Positions 1-8,637 of a DNA stretch of 64,000 nucleotides are shown piece by piece (position 1 is the stretch's first letter; each line of letters begins with the position of its first letter). Position numbers and translations under genes: made by a program. Where the stretch lies: assembly GCA_020403045.1 (NCBI GenBank), contig JADBYK010000033.1:1-64000 (forward strand). Direction: 5' to 3'. The DNA comes from Cytophagales bacterium. GTDB taxonomy: Bacteria > Bacteroidota > Bacteroidia > Cytophagales > Cyclobacteriaceae. Under the pieces are notes generated by a model. That model had not been told where the DNA came from and did not search any database. It saw nothing but the letters and a program-made list of their open reading frames with translations.

Positions 1-9
1 CAATGTTTT

Positions 10-199
10 GTCAAGGTTAAACCCTGACAATGAAAATCACCAACTTGGTTTTCTTACTTGGGGCTAAATCGTTGATTTTCATTCATCAATTATGCAATAG
101 AATTTCTATTGCATAATCTGGGTTGAAAATGAAAAAGATAGACTTTCCTATTACTCCATTTTTTTCATTTTCAATGTCAGGGTTAATCCTGACAACACT
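10..199 (+). repeat. Dispersed intergenic repeat, copy A
   Basis: First of three copies of a repeat also found at 12529-12693 (same orientation) and 57592-57754 (inverted). The conserved core at about 26-88 is nearly identical in all copies. It is followed by a hairpin at 89-117 with 14-bp arms around a one-base loop, whose arm sequence differs from the other copies. Copy A lacks the extra GTCAGAC hairpin of copies B and C. Its ends (about 10-37 and 162-199) form an imperfect terminal inverted repeat, giving a MITE-like outline. No coding sequence is visible. The region 1-289 holds only this repeat, the palindrome at 194-217 and a putative promoter. Confidence 0.75.
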
Positions 200-217
200 G
201 ACGGTACCGTCAGTGTT
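194..217. repeat. 24-bp perfect palindrome
   Basis: The sequence is a perfect inverted repeat centred on GGTACC (arms AACACTGACGGT). The same CTGAC-GTACC-GTCAG core forms the loop side of the hairpin in repeat copy B at 12650-12687, so it probably belongs to the repeat family. It could also be a protein-binding site upstream of sua5. Confidence 0.6.
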
Positions 218-277
218 CGTCACCCTTCCTCAAAATTTCCATTCCCAGAGATGATTTTAGGATTAACCTGAACGTCT

Positions 278-285
278 TAGCTTTG
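278..285 (+). promoter_or_regulatory. Putative -7 box of the sua5 promoter
   Basis: TAGCTTTG matches the Bacteroidota -7 consensus TANNTTTG. The ATG begins four bases later, so the transcript could be nearly leaderless. The upstream element is only a weak TTTTAG about 17 bases away. Consensus match only. Confidence 0.35.
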
Positions 286-289
286 CGGC

Positions 290-1255
290 ATGGCCGAAAT
301 TGGTACTAACATCCGCAAAGCCAAAGCACTTCTTGAAAATGGTGAACTCGTTGGCATCCCCACCGAAACGGTTTATGGACTCGCAGGTAATGCGTTGAGT
401 GTTTCCTCGGTTGCCAAAATTTTCCAAGTAAAAGATAGGCCTTTCTTTGATCCGCTGATTATCCATGTTGCTGATATCGGTGCGATTGGTGCCTATGTGG
501 AAAAGATTCCGCCACTTGCGGCCAAACTAGCACACGCTTTTTGGCCGGGGCCGCTTACATTGGTGCTACCGAAAAAACAAAATATCCCTGACCTCGTCAC
601 TTCGGGCATCGATACGGTAGGCATTCGCTGTCCTGCTCATTCACTAACCCAACAACTATTAAAAGAGTTATCTTTTCCATTGGCTGCACCCAGCGCCAAC
701 CCGTTTGGATACATCAGTCCCACAAAGGCATCGCACGTCAACGATCAGCTAGGGGAAAAAATTCAATACATTTTGGACGGTGGAGAGTGTAAAGTTGGAA
801 TTGAGTCTACCATTGTTGGGTTTGAAAACAACCAACCAAAAATATATCGAATGGGTGGGCTAAGCCTCGAAGAAATAGAATCAGTTGTCGGAAAAACAGA
901 CGTACACCTTCACTCCAGCTCCAACCCGAAAGCACCAGGTCAATTGCAAAGCCACTACTCACCTAAAAAGAAATTGGTATTGGGTGATTTGAAGAAATTG
1001 GTAAAGATCTATGGTTCGAACCATGTTGGCGTTTTAGCATTTAACGAATTGCAAAATGGACTCAAACCAAATCATCAAAGAGTACTCTCTCCTACTGGCG
1101 ATCTCATTGTAGCTGCACAAAACTTATTTTCTTACCTGCGCGAACTTGATCAACTTAACGTTGAGATAATATTAGCCGAGGAAGTGCCTGTGGTAGGATT
1201 AGGCCGAGCCATTAATGATCGATTGCGGAGAGCTTCCGCTGAAATTGGTCGTTAA
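290..1255 (+). CDS. sua5: L-threonylcarbamoyladenylate synthase (Sua5/YrdC type)
   Basis: Cytoplasmic enzyme that makes threonylcarbamoyl-AMP from threonine, bicarbonate and ATP, the first step of the t6A modification at position 37 of ANN-decoding tRNAs. Residues about 1-200 form the YrdC domain, with KDRPFFDPLIIHV near residue 48 and the conserved APSAN motif near residue 140. Residues about 220-321 match the extra Sua5 C-terminal domain, so this is the long (Sua5/YwlC) form rather than the short TsaC. The length of 321 residues is typical. The ATG at 290 lies directly after a TANNTTTG-type box. It is followed 54 bases later by the phosphofructokinase gene in the same direction. The family call is secure. 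Confidence 0.93.
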   Translation: MAEIGTNIRKAKALLENGELVGIPTETVYGLAGNALSVSSVAKIFQVKDRPFFDPLIIHVADIGAIGAYVEKIPPLAAKLAHAFWPGPLTLVLPKKQNIPDLVTSGIDTVGIRCPAHSLTQQLLKELSFPLAAPSANPFGYISPTKASHVNDQLGEKIQYILDGGECKVGIESTIVGFENNQPKIYRMGGLSLEEIESVVGKTDVHLHSSSNPKAPGQLQSHYSPKKKLVLGDLKKLVKIYGSNHVGVLAFNELQNGLKPNHQRVLSPTGDLIVAAQNLFSYLRELDQLNVEIILAEEVPVVGLGRAINDRLRRASAEIGR

Positions 1256-1309
1256 ATAAGTGCTTGGAATTTGTCTTTTTCGCTACCTTACCAACCCTAA
1301 AACGAAAGC

Positions 1310-2410
1310 ATGGAAAAGACTAAAAAACTATTAGTACTAACAGGAGGTGGCGATTGCCCCGGACTTAACGCAGTCATACGGGGGATCGCCAAAAGAGCTC
1401 GCAAAGAAAAAAATTGGGAAGTGTATGGCAGCATTGAAGCATTCAATGGCGTGTTTAGCGAGCCAACAGAATTGATCAAACTTACAAGAAGTAAAACAGC
1501 CGGAATTCATGTGCGGGGTGGCACAATACTTAAAACAACTAACAAGGGAAACCCGGTTCATTTTCCTGTTACGCAGCCAGATGGTACAGTAAAATTCATT
1601 GACCGGTCAGAAGAATTGGTAAAGAGAATTAAAGAATTAGGTTTTGATGCCGTCATCAACATCGGGGGAGATGGGTCGCAAAAAATATCGCAGGCGCTTT
1701 ACAAGAGAGGCTTAAACATTATTGGAGTTCCGAAAACGATTGATAACGATTTGTCAGCCACCGATATGACTTTCGGTTTTCAAACGGCCGTGCAAATTGC
1801 CACCGATAGCTTCGATAAATTAGTAACGACTGCCGAAAGTCACGATCGGGTTATGATCATGGAAGTAATGGGTCGCGATGCGGGATGGATTGCTCTTCAT
1901 ACCGCGATCGCAGGAGGTGCGGAAATTTGTCTTATTCCAGAAATCCCCTATGACATCCAAAAAATCGTGAAGAAGATTCAATCACGTTACATAAATGGTC
2001 AGGGCTTTGTTAACATTGTAATATCTGAAGGCGCCAAAGCAAAAGATGGCACCATTGTGTCCTCACAAGGATCCAAGGGATCAGAGCACGTTCGTTTGGG
2101 TGGTGTAGCCTATCAACTTTCCAAACAACTGAAAGATGCTGGGTGCGAAGCGGAAATTAGAGAGACAGTACTTGGTCACGTGCAGCGAGGCGGCAGCCCC
2201 ACCGCTTTTGATAGGGTGCTTGCTACACTTTTTGGTGTAAAAGCGGTAGAGCTTTTACTCGAGGGTAACTTTGGCAGAATGGTTACGCTAAAAAATAACG
2301 CTATCTCATCGGTGACACTCGAAGAAGCAACAGAGAGGTATAACTTCGTAGAAAAAGACGGATACATCGTCAAAGCAGCGAAAGGCTTAGGCATTAGTTT
2401 CGGAGACTGA
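1310..2410 (+). CDS. pfkA: 6-phosphofructokinase (PfkA family, group III-like)
   Basis: Cytoplasmic glycolytic kinase converting fructose 6-phosphate to fructose 1,6-bisphosphate. The N-terminus carries the nucleotide loop GGGDCPGLNAVIRG, then GGDGSQ, the catalytic PKTIDND, MGRDAGW and the substrate-binding GHVQRGGSPTAFDR. The GGDG glycine (position 104 in E. coli numbering) favours ATP. The lysine in PKTIDND (position 124) replaces the PG of E. coli PfkA and is typical of PPi-dependent and mixed group III enzymes. The combination G104/K124 is, as I recall, known from ATP-dependent actinobacterial enzymes, so ATP is the likelier donor. The length of 366 residues fits that group. pgk follows in the same direction. 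Confidence 0.92.
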   Translation: MEKTKKLLVLTGGGDCPGLNAVIRGIAKRARKEKNWEVYGSIEAFNGVFSEPTELIKLTRSKTAGIHVRGGTILKTTNKGNPVHFPVTQPDGTVKFIDRSEELVKRIKELGFDAVINIGGDGSQKISQALYKRGLNIIGVPKTIDNDLSATDMTFGFQTAVQIATDSFDKLVTTAESHDRVMIMEVMGRDAGWIALHTAIAGGAEICLIPEIPYDIQKIVKKIQSRYINGQGFVNIVISEGAKAKDGTIVSSQGSKGSEHVRLGGVAYQLSKQLKDAGCEAEIRETVLGHVQRGGSPTAFDRVLATLFGVKAVELLLEGNFGRMVTLKNNAISSVTLEEATERYNFVEKDGYIVKAAKGLGISFGD

Positions 2411-2484
2411 CAGTTAACTGAAGATTCAAAGTTCAAGATTTAATATTCAGTATTGAAAATTTTAACATTCAACATTTATCCAAG
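2411..2484. repeat. Simple AT-rich intergenic repeat (ATTCAA/ATTCAG type)
   Basis: The pfkA-pgk spacer consists of degenerate reiterations of TTCAAAGTTCAAG, ATTCAGTATT and AACATTCAACATT. The AACATTCAACATT unit recurs inside purL at about 31540-31560. No promoter-like element stands out. Confidence 0.5.
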
Positions 2485-3669
2485 ATGAAAACTCTCAACG
2501 ACATCAATTTCAAAAGCAAACGTGCGCTCATTCGAGTAGACTTTAACGTGCCGTTAGATAAAAGTTTTAACGTTACTGACGACAATCGCATTCGGGCCAC
2601 CATCCCCACCCTAAAAAAGATTCTGGCTGGTGGTGGCAGCTGTGTGTTAATGTCGCACTTAGGAAGACCAAAAGAAGGTCCTGAGGAAAAATATTCCTTG
2701 AAGCATACTATTGCAACCCTAGAAAAACTGTTGGGTACTTCTGTGAAGTTCGCAACAGATTGTATTGGCGAACAAGCCAATCAACTTTCATCGTCACTAA
2801 AACCAGGCGAAGTTCTCCTATTGGAAAATCTGCGCTTTTATAAACAAGAAGAAAAGGGTGACTTGGCTTTCGCGGAGAAATTGTCAAAACATGGAGATGT
2901 ATATGTCAATGATGCGTTTGGCACCGCCCACCGTGCACATGCCTCAACAACTATTGTGGCTCAATTCTTCGATGAGAAATGTGCTGGTTATGTGATGGCC
3001 GCAGAATTGGACAATGCCGAAAAGGTGTTGGGAAATGCCGTAAAGCCATTTACGGCCATCATGGGAGGCGCGAAGATATCTGACAAAATTTTGATTATCG
3101 AGAAACTGCTGGACAAAGTCAAACACCTGATTATTGGTGGAGGAATGGCGTATACTTTTTTCAAAGCATTGGGCGGAAACATTGGAAACTCATTAGTGGA
3201 GGAAGATAAACTTGATCTCGCCAAAGAATTGATTCAAAAAGCAAAGGTGAAGGGTGTGGAACTTCATTTGCCCATCGACTCCATTGTGGCTGACAAGTTT
3301 GATGCGAATGCAAACACCAAGATCGCCAACAACAATTCGATTGAACCAGGGTGGATGGGCTTGGATATCGGGCCGCAGGCTCAGGTTGTCTTTGCCCGTG
3401 TGATCGAAGAATCGAAAACCATTTTATGGAATGGTCCGATGGGCGTATTTGAGATGGAGAAGTTTGAAAAAGGAACGAAAGTCATTGCAGAAGCGGTGGT
3501 AAGAGCAACGGAGAAGGGTGCATTCTCTCTGATTGGTGGAGGTGACTCTGCCGCGGCTGTTGCCAAATTTGGCTTTGAAGATAAAGTAAGTTACGTATCA
3601 ACGGGTGGTGGCGCTCTGTTAGAGTATTTCGAAGGCAAAGTTCTGCCGGGTGTTAAAGCACTTGGGTAA
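2485..3669 (+). CDS. pgk: Phosphoglycerate kinase
   Basis: Glycolytic enzyme transferring phosphate from 1,3-bisphosphoglycerate to ADP. The N-terminal substrate domain shows RVDFNVPLD near residue 17, [10 protein letters not shown] near residue 58 and [14 protein letters not shown] near residue 142. The C-terminal nucleotide domain shows [20 protein letters not shown], the WNGPMGVFE motif and GGGDSAAAV. The 394-residue length is normal and the protein is intact. Its position after pfkA suggests a glycolytic pair, although the 74-bp repeat-filled spacer may separate transcripts. Confidence 0.97.
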   Translation: MKTLNDINFKSKRALIRVDFNVPLDKSFNVTDDNRIRATIPTLKKILAGGGSCVLMSHLGRPKEGPEEKYSLKHTIATLEKLLGTSVKFATDCIGEQANQLSSSLKPGEVLLLENLRFYKQEEKGDLAFAEKLSKHGDVYVNDAFGTAHRAHASTTIVAQFFDEKCAGYVMAAELDNAEKVLGNAVKPFTAIMGGAKISDKILIIEKLLDKVKHLIIGGGMAYTFFKALGGNIGNSLVEEDKLDLAKELIQKAKVKGVELHLPIDSIVADKFDANANTKIANNNSIEPGWMGLDIGPQAQVVFARVIEESKTILWNGPMGVFEMEKFEKGTKVIAEAVVRATEKGAFSLIGGGDSAAAVAKFGFEDKVSYVSTGGGALLEYFEGKVLPGVKALG

Positions 3670-3674
3670 ATCTT

Positions 3675-4193
3675 ATGATCATGAAATATCTATTATTGTT
3701 CAGTTTTTTGTTGGCCATTTCAACGGTGGTCAACGGTCAAACGAATGACTATACGCAGGATGTAAAAACCGAAGACGCCATCATCAAAGCGTTGTATGAA
3801 GTTATTTCTGGAGAGGCAAATGCACCACGTGATTGGGATCGTTTTCGATTTTTATTTAAACCTGAGGGGCGGCTTATTCCTACGCGCAAAAGTGACAATG
3901 GCGATCTAGTCATTAAAGCATTGACAGCTGAAGAGTATGTTCAGCTATTTCAGTCGCGCATACCAACAGGCTTTTTTGAACGTGAGCTAAGTCGCAAGTC
4001 AGAAAGTTATGGCACGGTGACACACGCCTTCAGTACATACGAGACCAAAGAAAAAAAAGACGGACCGGTAACAAATCGTGGCATCAATAGCATTCAGTTA
4101 TTCAAAGACAAGGATCGGTATTACATAGTGACGATATTTTGGTGTGCTGAGAGTATGGGTTTCCCATTGCCACCACAGTATTTAACCAAGTAG
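3675..4193 (+). CDS. Secreted protein of unknown function, possibly NTF2/SnoaL-like
   Basis: A protein of 172 residues with a clear signal peptide (hydrophobic stretch after MKYLLLFSF, cleavage expected after VNGQ at about residue 22). It is therefore exported to the periplasm or beyond. The mature part is a mixed alpha/beta sequence starting with an acidic helix and ending with YYIVTIFWCAESMGFPLP. Its size and the N-terminal helix followed by a beta-rich half resemble the NTF2/SnoaL fold. That is only an inference and no catalytic motif is recognised. It lies 5 bp after pgk and 24 bp before a secreted peptidase. An ATG two codons downstream (3681) is an equally good start. Confidence 0.7.
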   Translation: MIMKYLLLFSFLLAISTVVNGQTNDYTQDVKTEDAIIKALYEVISGEANAPRDWDRFRFLFKPEGRLIPTRKSDNGDLVIKALTAEEYVQLFQSRIPTGFFERELSRKSESYGTVTHAFSTYETKEKKDGPVTNRGINSIQLFKDKDRYYIVTIFWCAESMGFPLPPQYLTK

Positions 4194-4217
4194 TTAACCC
4201 AAATACCCCACATCAAA

Positions 4218-5759
4218 ATGAAAAAATGTTTTCTGGTTGTTCTTGTCGCCATTCAATTCTCCAGCAAGGTATTCGGGCAGCAACCAAAGAACTTGAATTT
4301 AGATGCGGTCGCGGAAAAATTCGCTATCAACTCATTTGATGAATTCTATGCCTTGCATCATTTACCCAACGATGCTCATTTTCCTTTAGATATTGAAAAA
4401 AATGTACAGTGGTGTGAGGCTGCTTTTGCAAAACGTGGGTTTACCACTCAGCGATTAAAGACTGAGACAGTACCTCTCCTACTCGCTGAGCGCAAAACAA
4501 AAGCAAAACAAGTTGGAGGTAAGCCACCAGTAACGGTATTGATTTATTTGCAGATCGATGGCCAACCGGTAGACCCAACTAAATGGGATCAGGATAGCCC
4601 CTGGAATCCAACACTAAAAGAAAAAGACGCAACCGGAAAGTGGAACACCCTTCCGTTTGAAAAACTAAAGTCGGGAGCCATCAACCGGGACTGGCGGATT
4701 TTTGTCCGATCAGCCTCTGATGCCAAAGGACCTGCCATGGCATTTATTGCTTCCTTGGATGCGTTGAAAGAATCAAAATTAGAACCCAACTACAACCTGA
4801 AGGTAATTATGGATTTTGAGGAAGAACTTGGTTCTCCTCATCTCCCGCTGGCTGTGGCAGACTACAAAAAAGAATTGGCAGCAGACCGACTCATTATTTT
4901 TGACGGACCCCGACATGTGAGCAATGAGCCAACCCTGTCGTTTGGCGCCCGCGGCATCTGCGAGATCACCCTGACCGTGCACGGACCGCGTACACCGGTG
5001 CACAGTGGCAACTATGGCAACTATACTCCTAATCCTGCATTGCGTCTGGCACAACTGCTCAGTTCAATGAAAGATGAAGAAGGTCGCGTTACAATTCCAG
5101 GGTTTTATGATGGAGTCGAATTAACAAATGAAGAAAAGAGTGTCTTGTCGAAAGTTCCTGATGATGAAAATGAAATCAGAAAATTTCTGGGCATTGCCGA
5201 GCCGGATAAAATTGGGGGAAATTTTCAGGAATCACTGCAATATCCAACACTCAATATACGAGGGCTTGACGCCCTTTATATAGGTGACCAAGCGCGGACG
5301 CTAATACCTGCGAAAGCAGTTGCCGAAATTGACATCCGACTTGTGCCGAGCAGTGACCCGAAACGCCTCATCGAATTGATAAGAAAACACGTTGTGGCAA
5401 AGGGATACCACGTTATTGATCGTGACCCCACCGAGGAGGAAAGATTAACCTATCCCCGAATTGCAAACTTTCAAGCAAAGATCTCTTATCTGGCTTTTCA
5501 AACACCTTTTGATTCTGAGTGTGGCAAATGGCTAAGCAGCGCGATGTTCACAGCATTTGGAAAAGAGCCCATCAAAATTCGCACAGCCGGGGGGTCGATT
5601 CCAATTTCACCTTTTGTCACAACACTGGGTATCCCAGCCGTAGCTGTGCCTACCGTAAATGCCGACAACAATCAGCACGCGGAGAATGAAAACATCCGTG
5701 TGGGTAATTATATCGATGCCGTGAAAACTTTTCTGGCGATTATGCTGGAGAAAATTTAG
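4218..5759 (+). CDS. Secreted M20-family metallopeptidase (dipeptidase-like)
   Basis: A 513-residue protein with a signal peptide (residues 1-21, ending VFGQ), so it acts outside the cytoplasm. The M20 layout is visible. DGQPVDPTKWDQDSPW near residue 113 corresponds to the HxDV/Q-P-W zinc region, with HxD replaced by QIDGQPVD. MDFEEELGSPHL near residue 200 provides the catalytic and zinc-binding glutamates. A dimerisation domain follows in the middle, with TAGGSIPIS and NQHAENE near the C-terminus. Many Bacteroidota encode similar exported dipeptidases. The replacement of the first zinc histidine by glutamine is unusual and could reduce activity. It follows the secreted protein at 3675 closely and is probably co-transcribed with it. 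Confidence 0.82.
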   Translation: MKKCFLVVLVAIQFSSKVFGQQPKNLNLDAVAEKFAINSFDEFYALHHLPNDAHFPLDIEKNVQWCEAAFAKRGFTTQRLKTETVPLLLAERKTKAKQVGGKPPVTVLIYLQIDGQPVDPTKWDQDSPWNPTLKEKDATGKWNTLPFEKLKSGAINRDWRIFVRSASDAKGPAMAFIASLDALKESKLEPNYNLKVIMDFEEELGSPHLPLAVADYKKELAADRLIIFDGPRHVSNEPTLSFGARGICEITLTVHGPRTPVHSGNYGNYTPNPALRLAQLLSSMKDEEGRVTIPGFYDGVELTNEEKSVLSKVPDDENEIRKFLGIAEPDKIGGNFQESLQYPTLNIRGLDALYIGDQARTLIPAKAVAEIDIRLVPSSDPKRLIELIRKHVVAKGYHVIDRDPTEEERLTYPRIANFQAKISYLAFQTPFDSECGKWLSSAMFTAFGKEPIKIRTAGGSIPISPFVTTLGIPAVAVPTVNADNNQHAENENIRVGNYIDAVKTFLAIMLEKI

Positions 5760-5842
5760 AAATCACCTGACGCCTCACTACGAGCACCTAATTTTCAAAT
5801 TATTGCATTTTCAAATTGTGAAATTGGACTATCTTGCAGCTC

Positions 5843-6949
5843 ATGGAAAGTTTTGTTGTCTCTGCCCGTAAATATCGCCCGCTCGGCTTTGCCGAAGTGG
5901 TTGGGCAAGAGCACATTACTACAACACTTAAAAATGCCATTGACAACAACAAGCTGGCGCAGGCCTTACTTTTTTGCGGGCCAAGAGGTGTAGGAAAAAC
6001 AACTTGTGCTCGTATTGTGGCCAGAATGATCAACGGCTTCGAAGAAAAAGCTGAGGTCAACTCGCTAAACATATTCGAATTAGATGCGGCCTCTAATAAT
6101 TCGGTTGAGGATATTAGAAACCTAATCGATCAAGTTCGCTATCCACCTCAATTCGGAAAATTTAAGGTGTACATCATAGACGAGGTACACATGCTTTCTA
6201 ACTCCGCGTTCAATGCCTTTTTGAAGACGTTAGAGGAGCCGCCACCCTACGCCATATTTATCTTAGCCACCACCGAGAAGCATAAGGTCATTCCTACTAT
6301 CCTATCGCGGTGCCAGATCTTTGATTTTAACCGAATCCAAATTTCAGACATCGCAAGGCAGTTAAAAAAAGTAGCTGATCAGGAAAAAATAAAAGTGGAA
6401 GAGGAAGCATTGCATCTCATTGCTCAAAAGGCAGATGGCGCTCTTCGAGACGGCTTGTCCATTTTTGATTTAATGGTCACTTTTTCTTCGGGCAAGGAGG
6501 TAACCTTCAAAGATGTAATCAACAATCTTCACATCCTTGACTACGACTACTATTTCCGAGTGGTAGATGGTTTATTGGCCGAAAACCCATCACAGCCTCT
6601 TCTGGAGCTAGATGAAATCTTGCGAAAGGGTTTTGACGGGCATAACTTTATTGTAGGACTTAGTGAACACATCCGAAACCTGATGGTTTCTCAGGATGCA
6701 CGCACTACCAACTTAATGGAGGTACCTGAGAGCATCAAGAAAAGGTATATGCAACAAGCCCAAGCCTGCTCACAGTCATTACTCCTTTCATGGCTTAATA
6801 TTGCTAACCAATCTGACATCCAATATAAAGGGAGCAAAAACCAGCGGCTTACGGTCGAACTCGCCTTAATGAAAATGGCTCATGTCAATGCCGTCTTTAC
6901 CCAAGTAACCGCCCCAGGCACCGAGGCGGTAAAAAAAAAATTGATTTAA
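5843..6949 (+). CDS. dnaX: DNA polymerase III clamp-loader subunit gamma/tau, frame-0 (gamma-like) product
   Basis: ATPase of the sliding-clamp loader. The first ATG is at 5843. Residues about 1-175 form the AAA+ core with Walker A GPRGVGKTT, Walker B IIDEVHML, sensor I ATTEKHK and the SRC motif LSRCQIFDF. Residues about 175-365 are domains II-III. The four-cysteine zinc module between Walker A and Walker B of E. coli DnaX is absent, as I recall for other Bacteroidota. The frame stops at 6947-6949, nine bases after a run of ten A residues, giving 368 residues that end where domain III should end, like bacterial gamma. The -1 frame stays open for about 600 more bases and encodes a tau tail. 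Confidence 0.9.
   Translation: MESFVVSARKYRPLGFAEVVGQEHITTTLKNAIDNNKLAQALLFCGPRGVGKTTCARIVARMINGFEEKAEVNSLNIFELDAASNNSVEDIRNLIDQVRYPPQFGKFKVYIIDEVHMLSNSAFNAFLKTLEEPPPYAIFILATTEKHKVIPTILSRCQIFDFNRIQISDIARQLKKVADQEKIKVEEEALHLIAQKADGALRDGLSIFDLMVTFSSGKEVTFKDVINNLHILDYDYYFRVVDGLLAENPSQPLLELDEILRKGFDGHNFIVGLSEHIRNLMVSQDARTTNLMEVPESIKKRYMQQAQACSQSLLLSWLNIANQSDIQYKGSKNQRLTVELALMKMAHVNAVFTQVTAPGTEAVKKKLI
6931..6940 (+). promoter_or_regulatory. A10 slippery sequence in dnaX (candidate frameshift/slippage site)
   Basis: In frame 0 the codons read GTA AAA AAA AAA TTG ATT TAA, so the run contains the in-frame A-AAA-AAA heptamer that supports -1 ribosomal slippage. It is also long enough for RNA-polymerase slippage as in Thermus dnaX. 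A GAGG sits about five bases upstream, but Shine-Dalgarno stimulation is doubtful in this phylum. Only a weak 4-bp stem is visible downstream. A homopolymer sequencing error is the alternative. Confidence 0.6.
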
Positions 6950-7548
6950 GTCCTGAGCCTGTTTCAGAATTAGTCGCCAGCCCGACACCTCTCGAACAAC
7001 AAAACTCTACCCCGGCCGCAGAAACAAAAGCGGAACCGAAGATTCAGGAATCTGTTACAGAGAAAGCACCAACTTATCATCATCCAAGAGAACCCAAGCC
7101 AAAAACCACGCTTAATTTAGGCAACCTGTTTAAGCCTGCTGTGAGTAAAGAAGTAGTTGCAGATGAAAAACCAAAGTCATCTTCTCCGGACAGGCCGTTT
7201 ACAGATGATGAATTATCGGAGGTGTGGGGTAAACTAGCAGAATCGCGAAAAGACCAGGCGGCCATCTATCACCTCCTTTGCAGGGGTTATCTGAGGGAGG
7301 GCAATACTCTTATAATCCATCTTAACAACCCGGTTGAAGAGCCATTGCTTCAATCCCTGAGGACAGACTTAGTTTCTTACCTACGGGAAAGCCTCGGCAA
7401 CAATAGCCTACAAATGAGAAGCCTTATGGTTGAAATGGCAGCCAATAAAATGATCTACACCAACAAGGAAAAATTCGAGGCTATGGCTCAAAAGAATCCG
7501 CTGCTTTTAGAGCTGAGGGATAAATTTGGACTTGATCCGGATTTTTGA
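6931..7548 (+). CDS. dnaX: dnaX tau-specific C-terminal extension (-1 frame)
   Basis: This frame is open directly from the A10 run to a TGA at 7546 and adds about 205 residues, for a full tau of about 568. The first 70 residues after the lysines are a Pro/Glu/Thr-rich linker, as expected between domains III and IV. From about 7141 the sequence becomes folded-looking (DDELSEVWGKLAESRKDQ onward), matching the C-terminal domain of DnaX that contacts polymerase or helicase. The last residues are a short DKFGLDPDF tail. No good start codon or promoter precedes it, so it is made only as a fusion with the upstream frame. It is not an independent gene. Confidence 0.8.
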   Translation, partial: KKKIDLSPEPVSELVASPTPLEQQNSTPAAETKAEPKIQESVTEKAPTYHHPREPKPKTTLNLGNLFKPAVSKEVVADEKPKSSSPDRPFTDDELSEVWGKLAESRKDQAAIYHLLCRGYLREGNTLIIHLNNPVEEPLLQSLRTDLVSYLRESLGNNSLQMRSLMVEMAANKMIYTNKEKFEAMAQKNPLLLELRDKFGLDPDF

Positions 7549-7590
7549 TCTTAAGTATCTGTGAAAATGATAAAATAAAAGCCAAACGAG

Positions 7591-7621
7591 TTTATTGGTT
7601 ACGAAAAATGTGCTAAAATTG
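7591..7621 (+). promoter_or_regulatory. Putative promoter of the 7641 lipoprotein gene
   Basis: TTTA (7591-7594), a 19-base spacer and TAAAATTG (7614-7621) approximate the Bacteroidota TTTG-N19-TANNTTTG promoter, with one mismatch in each box. The start codon is 19 bases downstream. Confidence 0.35.
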
Positions 7622-7640
7622 GAGGTTAAACCTAATACCC

Positions 7641-8531
7641 ATGAAATTAACCCGTTTAAGCCTCTATCTACTATTTATCGCAACTGTCTCTTTATTAGCC
7701 TCTTGCGGATCTTCTAATAAGCAAGAAGAACAAAATTCTGATGAGTTCAAGCAAGCCGAGGAGTCATTGAAAGACCAAATCGAAGATGTCGTATACAACA
7801 TCCCCTCTCCTTCTGAGATACCCTATTTGTTGCAAGCAACCGGGGCAGAGTTTAACCAGAGCCTTTTGACAGACGTTAAGAAAGTAGATCAATACATGAC
7901 TAGATCCGACAAAGCGGCTTTGAATTTGGGTGCCTACGTGGCAGATATTGGCTATTTGAGTTCATATGATAAAACGCAAAAAGCTATCGATTACCTGAGT
8001 GCAGCAAAAAAGCTAGCTGACAACTTAGGCGTAGTTGGCTCTTTCGATACTGAAATCTTAAAACAGTTTGAAGCAAACATATCAAACAAAGATTCATTAG
8101 CCTCTCTATTGAACCGTGCAGTTCAAAAAACGGACAAATATTTGAAGAACGATAGTCGTAACAAATTAGCTGCGATGATGTTGACCGGAAGTTTTATCGA
8201 AAGTCTTTTCATTTCAACTGGCTTGATTAAAACTTATCCAAAAGATCTTTTGGAGAATGATCAACGTAACTTGATTCTTACTCCTCTTATCAGAATCATC
8301 CTTCAGCAAGAAAAATCTGTTGATGAGCTAGTGAGAATGCTAAGCACCGTTGAGCAATCTAACCCGGTAACTAACATTCAAGCCGATCTGGCCGCTTTAC
8401 AAGCCAGTTACCGTGCCCTTAACATCGAAGAACAAATCAAAAATAATCGCTCTGCTATGGTACTCACCGACAAGCATTTGATTGAAATCACCAAGATTGT
8501 TGAAAAGATGAGAAAAGATATTACGGACTAA
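7641..8531 (+). CDS. Lipoprotein of unknown function, paired with ABC transporter (copy 1)
   Basis: A 296-residue lipoprotein with a type II signal (LLASC, lipidated Cys22), followed by an acidic Glu/Gln/Ser-rich tether. The mature part is almost entirely helical, with IPSPSEIPYLL near residue 51 and ALNLGAYVADIGYL near residue 92. It is a diverged paralogue of the lipoprotein at 63124, sharing IPSPxEIxxLL, ALNLGxxxxDxGY and YLSxxKxLAD. Both members stand next to the same type of large ABC fusion protein, so I infer that the lipoprotein is its envelope partner, perhaps contacting the transporter's long periplasmic insert. A terminator-like hairpin separates it from the ABC gene, so the two may be transcribed partly independently. 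I do not recognise a named family. Confidence 0.75.
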   Translation: MKLTRLSLYLLFIATVSLLASCGSSNKQEEQNSDEFKQAEESLKDQIEDVVYNIPSPSEIPYLLQATGAEFNQSLLTDVKKVDQYMTRSDKAALNLGAYVADIGYLSSYDKTQKAIDYLSAAKKLADNLGVVGSFDTEILKQFEANISNKDSLASLLNRAVQKTDKYLKNDSRNKLAAMMLTGSFIESLFISTGLIKTYPKDLLENDQRNLILTPLIRIILQQEKSVDELVRMLSTVEQSNPVTNIQADLAALQASYRALNIEEQIKNNRSAMVLTDKHLIEITKIVEKMRKDITD

Positions 8532-8550
8532 TCTCATTCAGTAATTGTAA

Positions 8551-8582
8551 AAGGGGATTGGTGGAAACCGATCCCTTTTTTT
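8551..8582 (+). terminator. Rho-independent terminator after the lipoprotein gene
   Basis: AAGGGGATTGGT pairs with ACCGATCCCTT (one bulged G, one G-T pair) and is followed by seven T residues. It lies 20 bases after the lipoprotein stop and 56 bases before the ABC start. Confidence 0.75.
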
Positions 8583-8637
8583 GTTTCTATTAGCATCTCA
8601 ACTTTCGTACTTTTATAAACCTGTTAAACCCTATTGT

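Noticed and set aside
5834-7548. dnaX called a broken pseudogene because of the frame change
   Set aside because: Both parts are otherwise intact, the break is at a homopolymer of the known slippery type, and the gene is essential.
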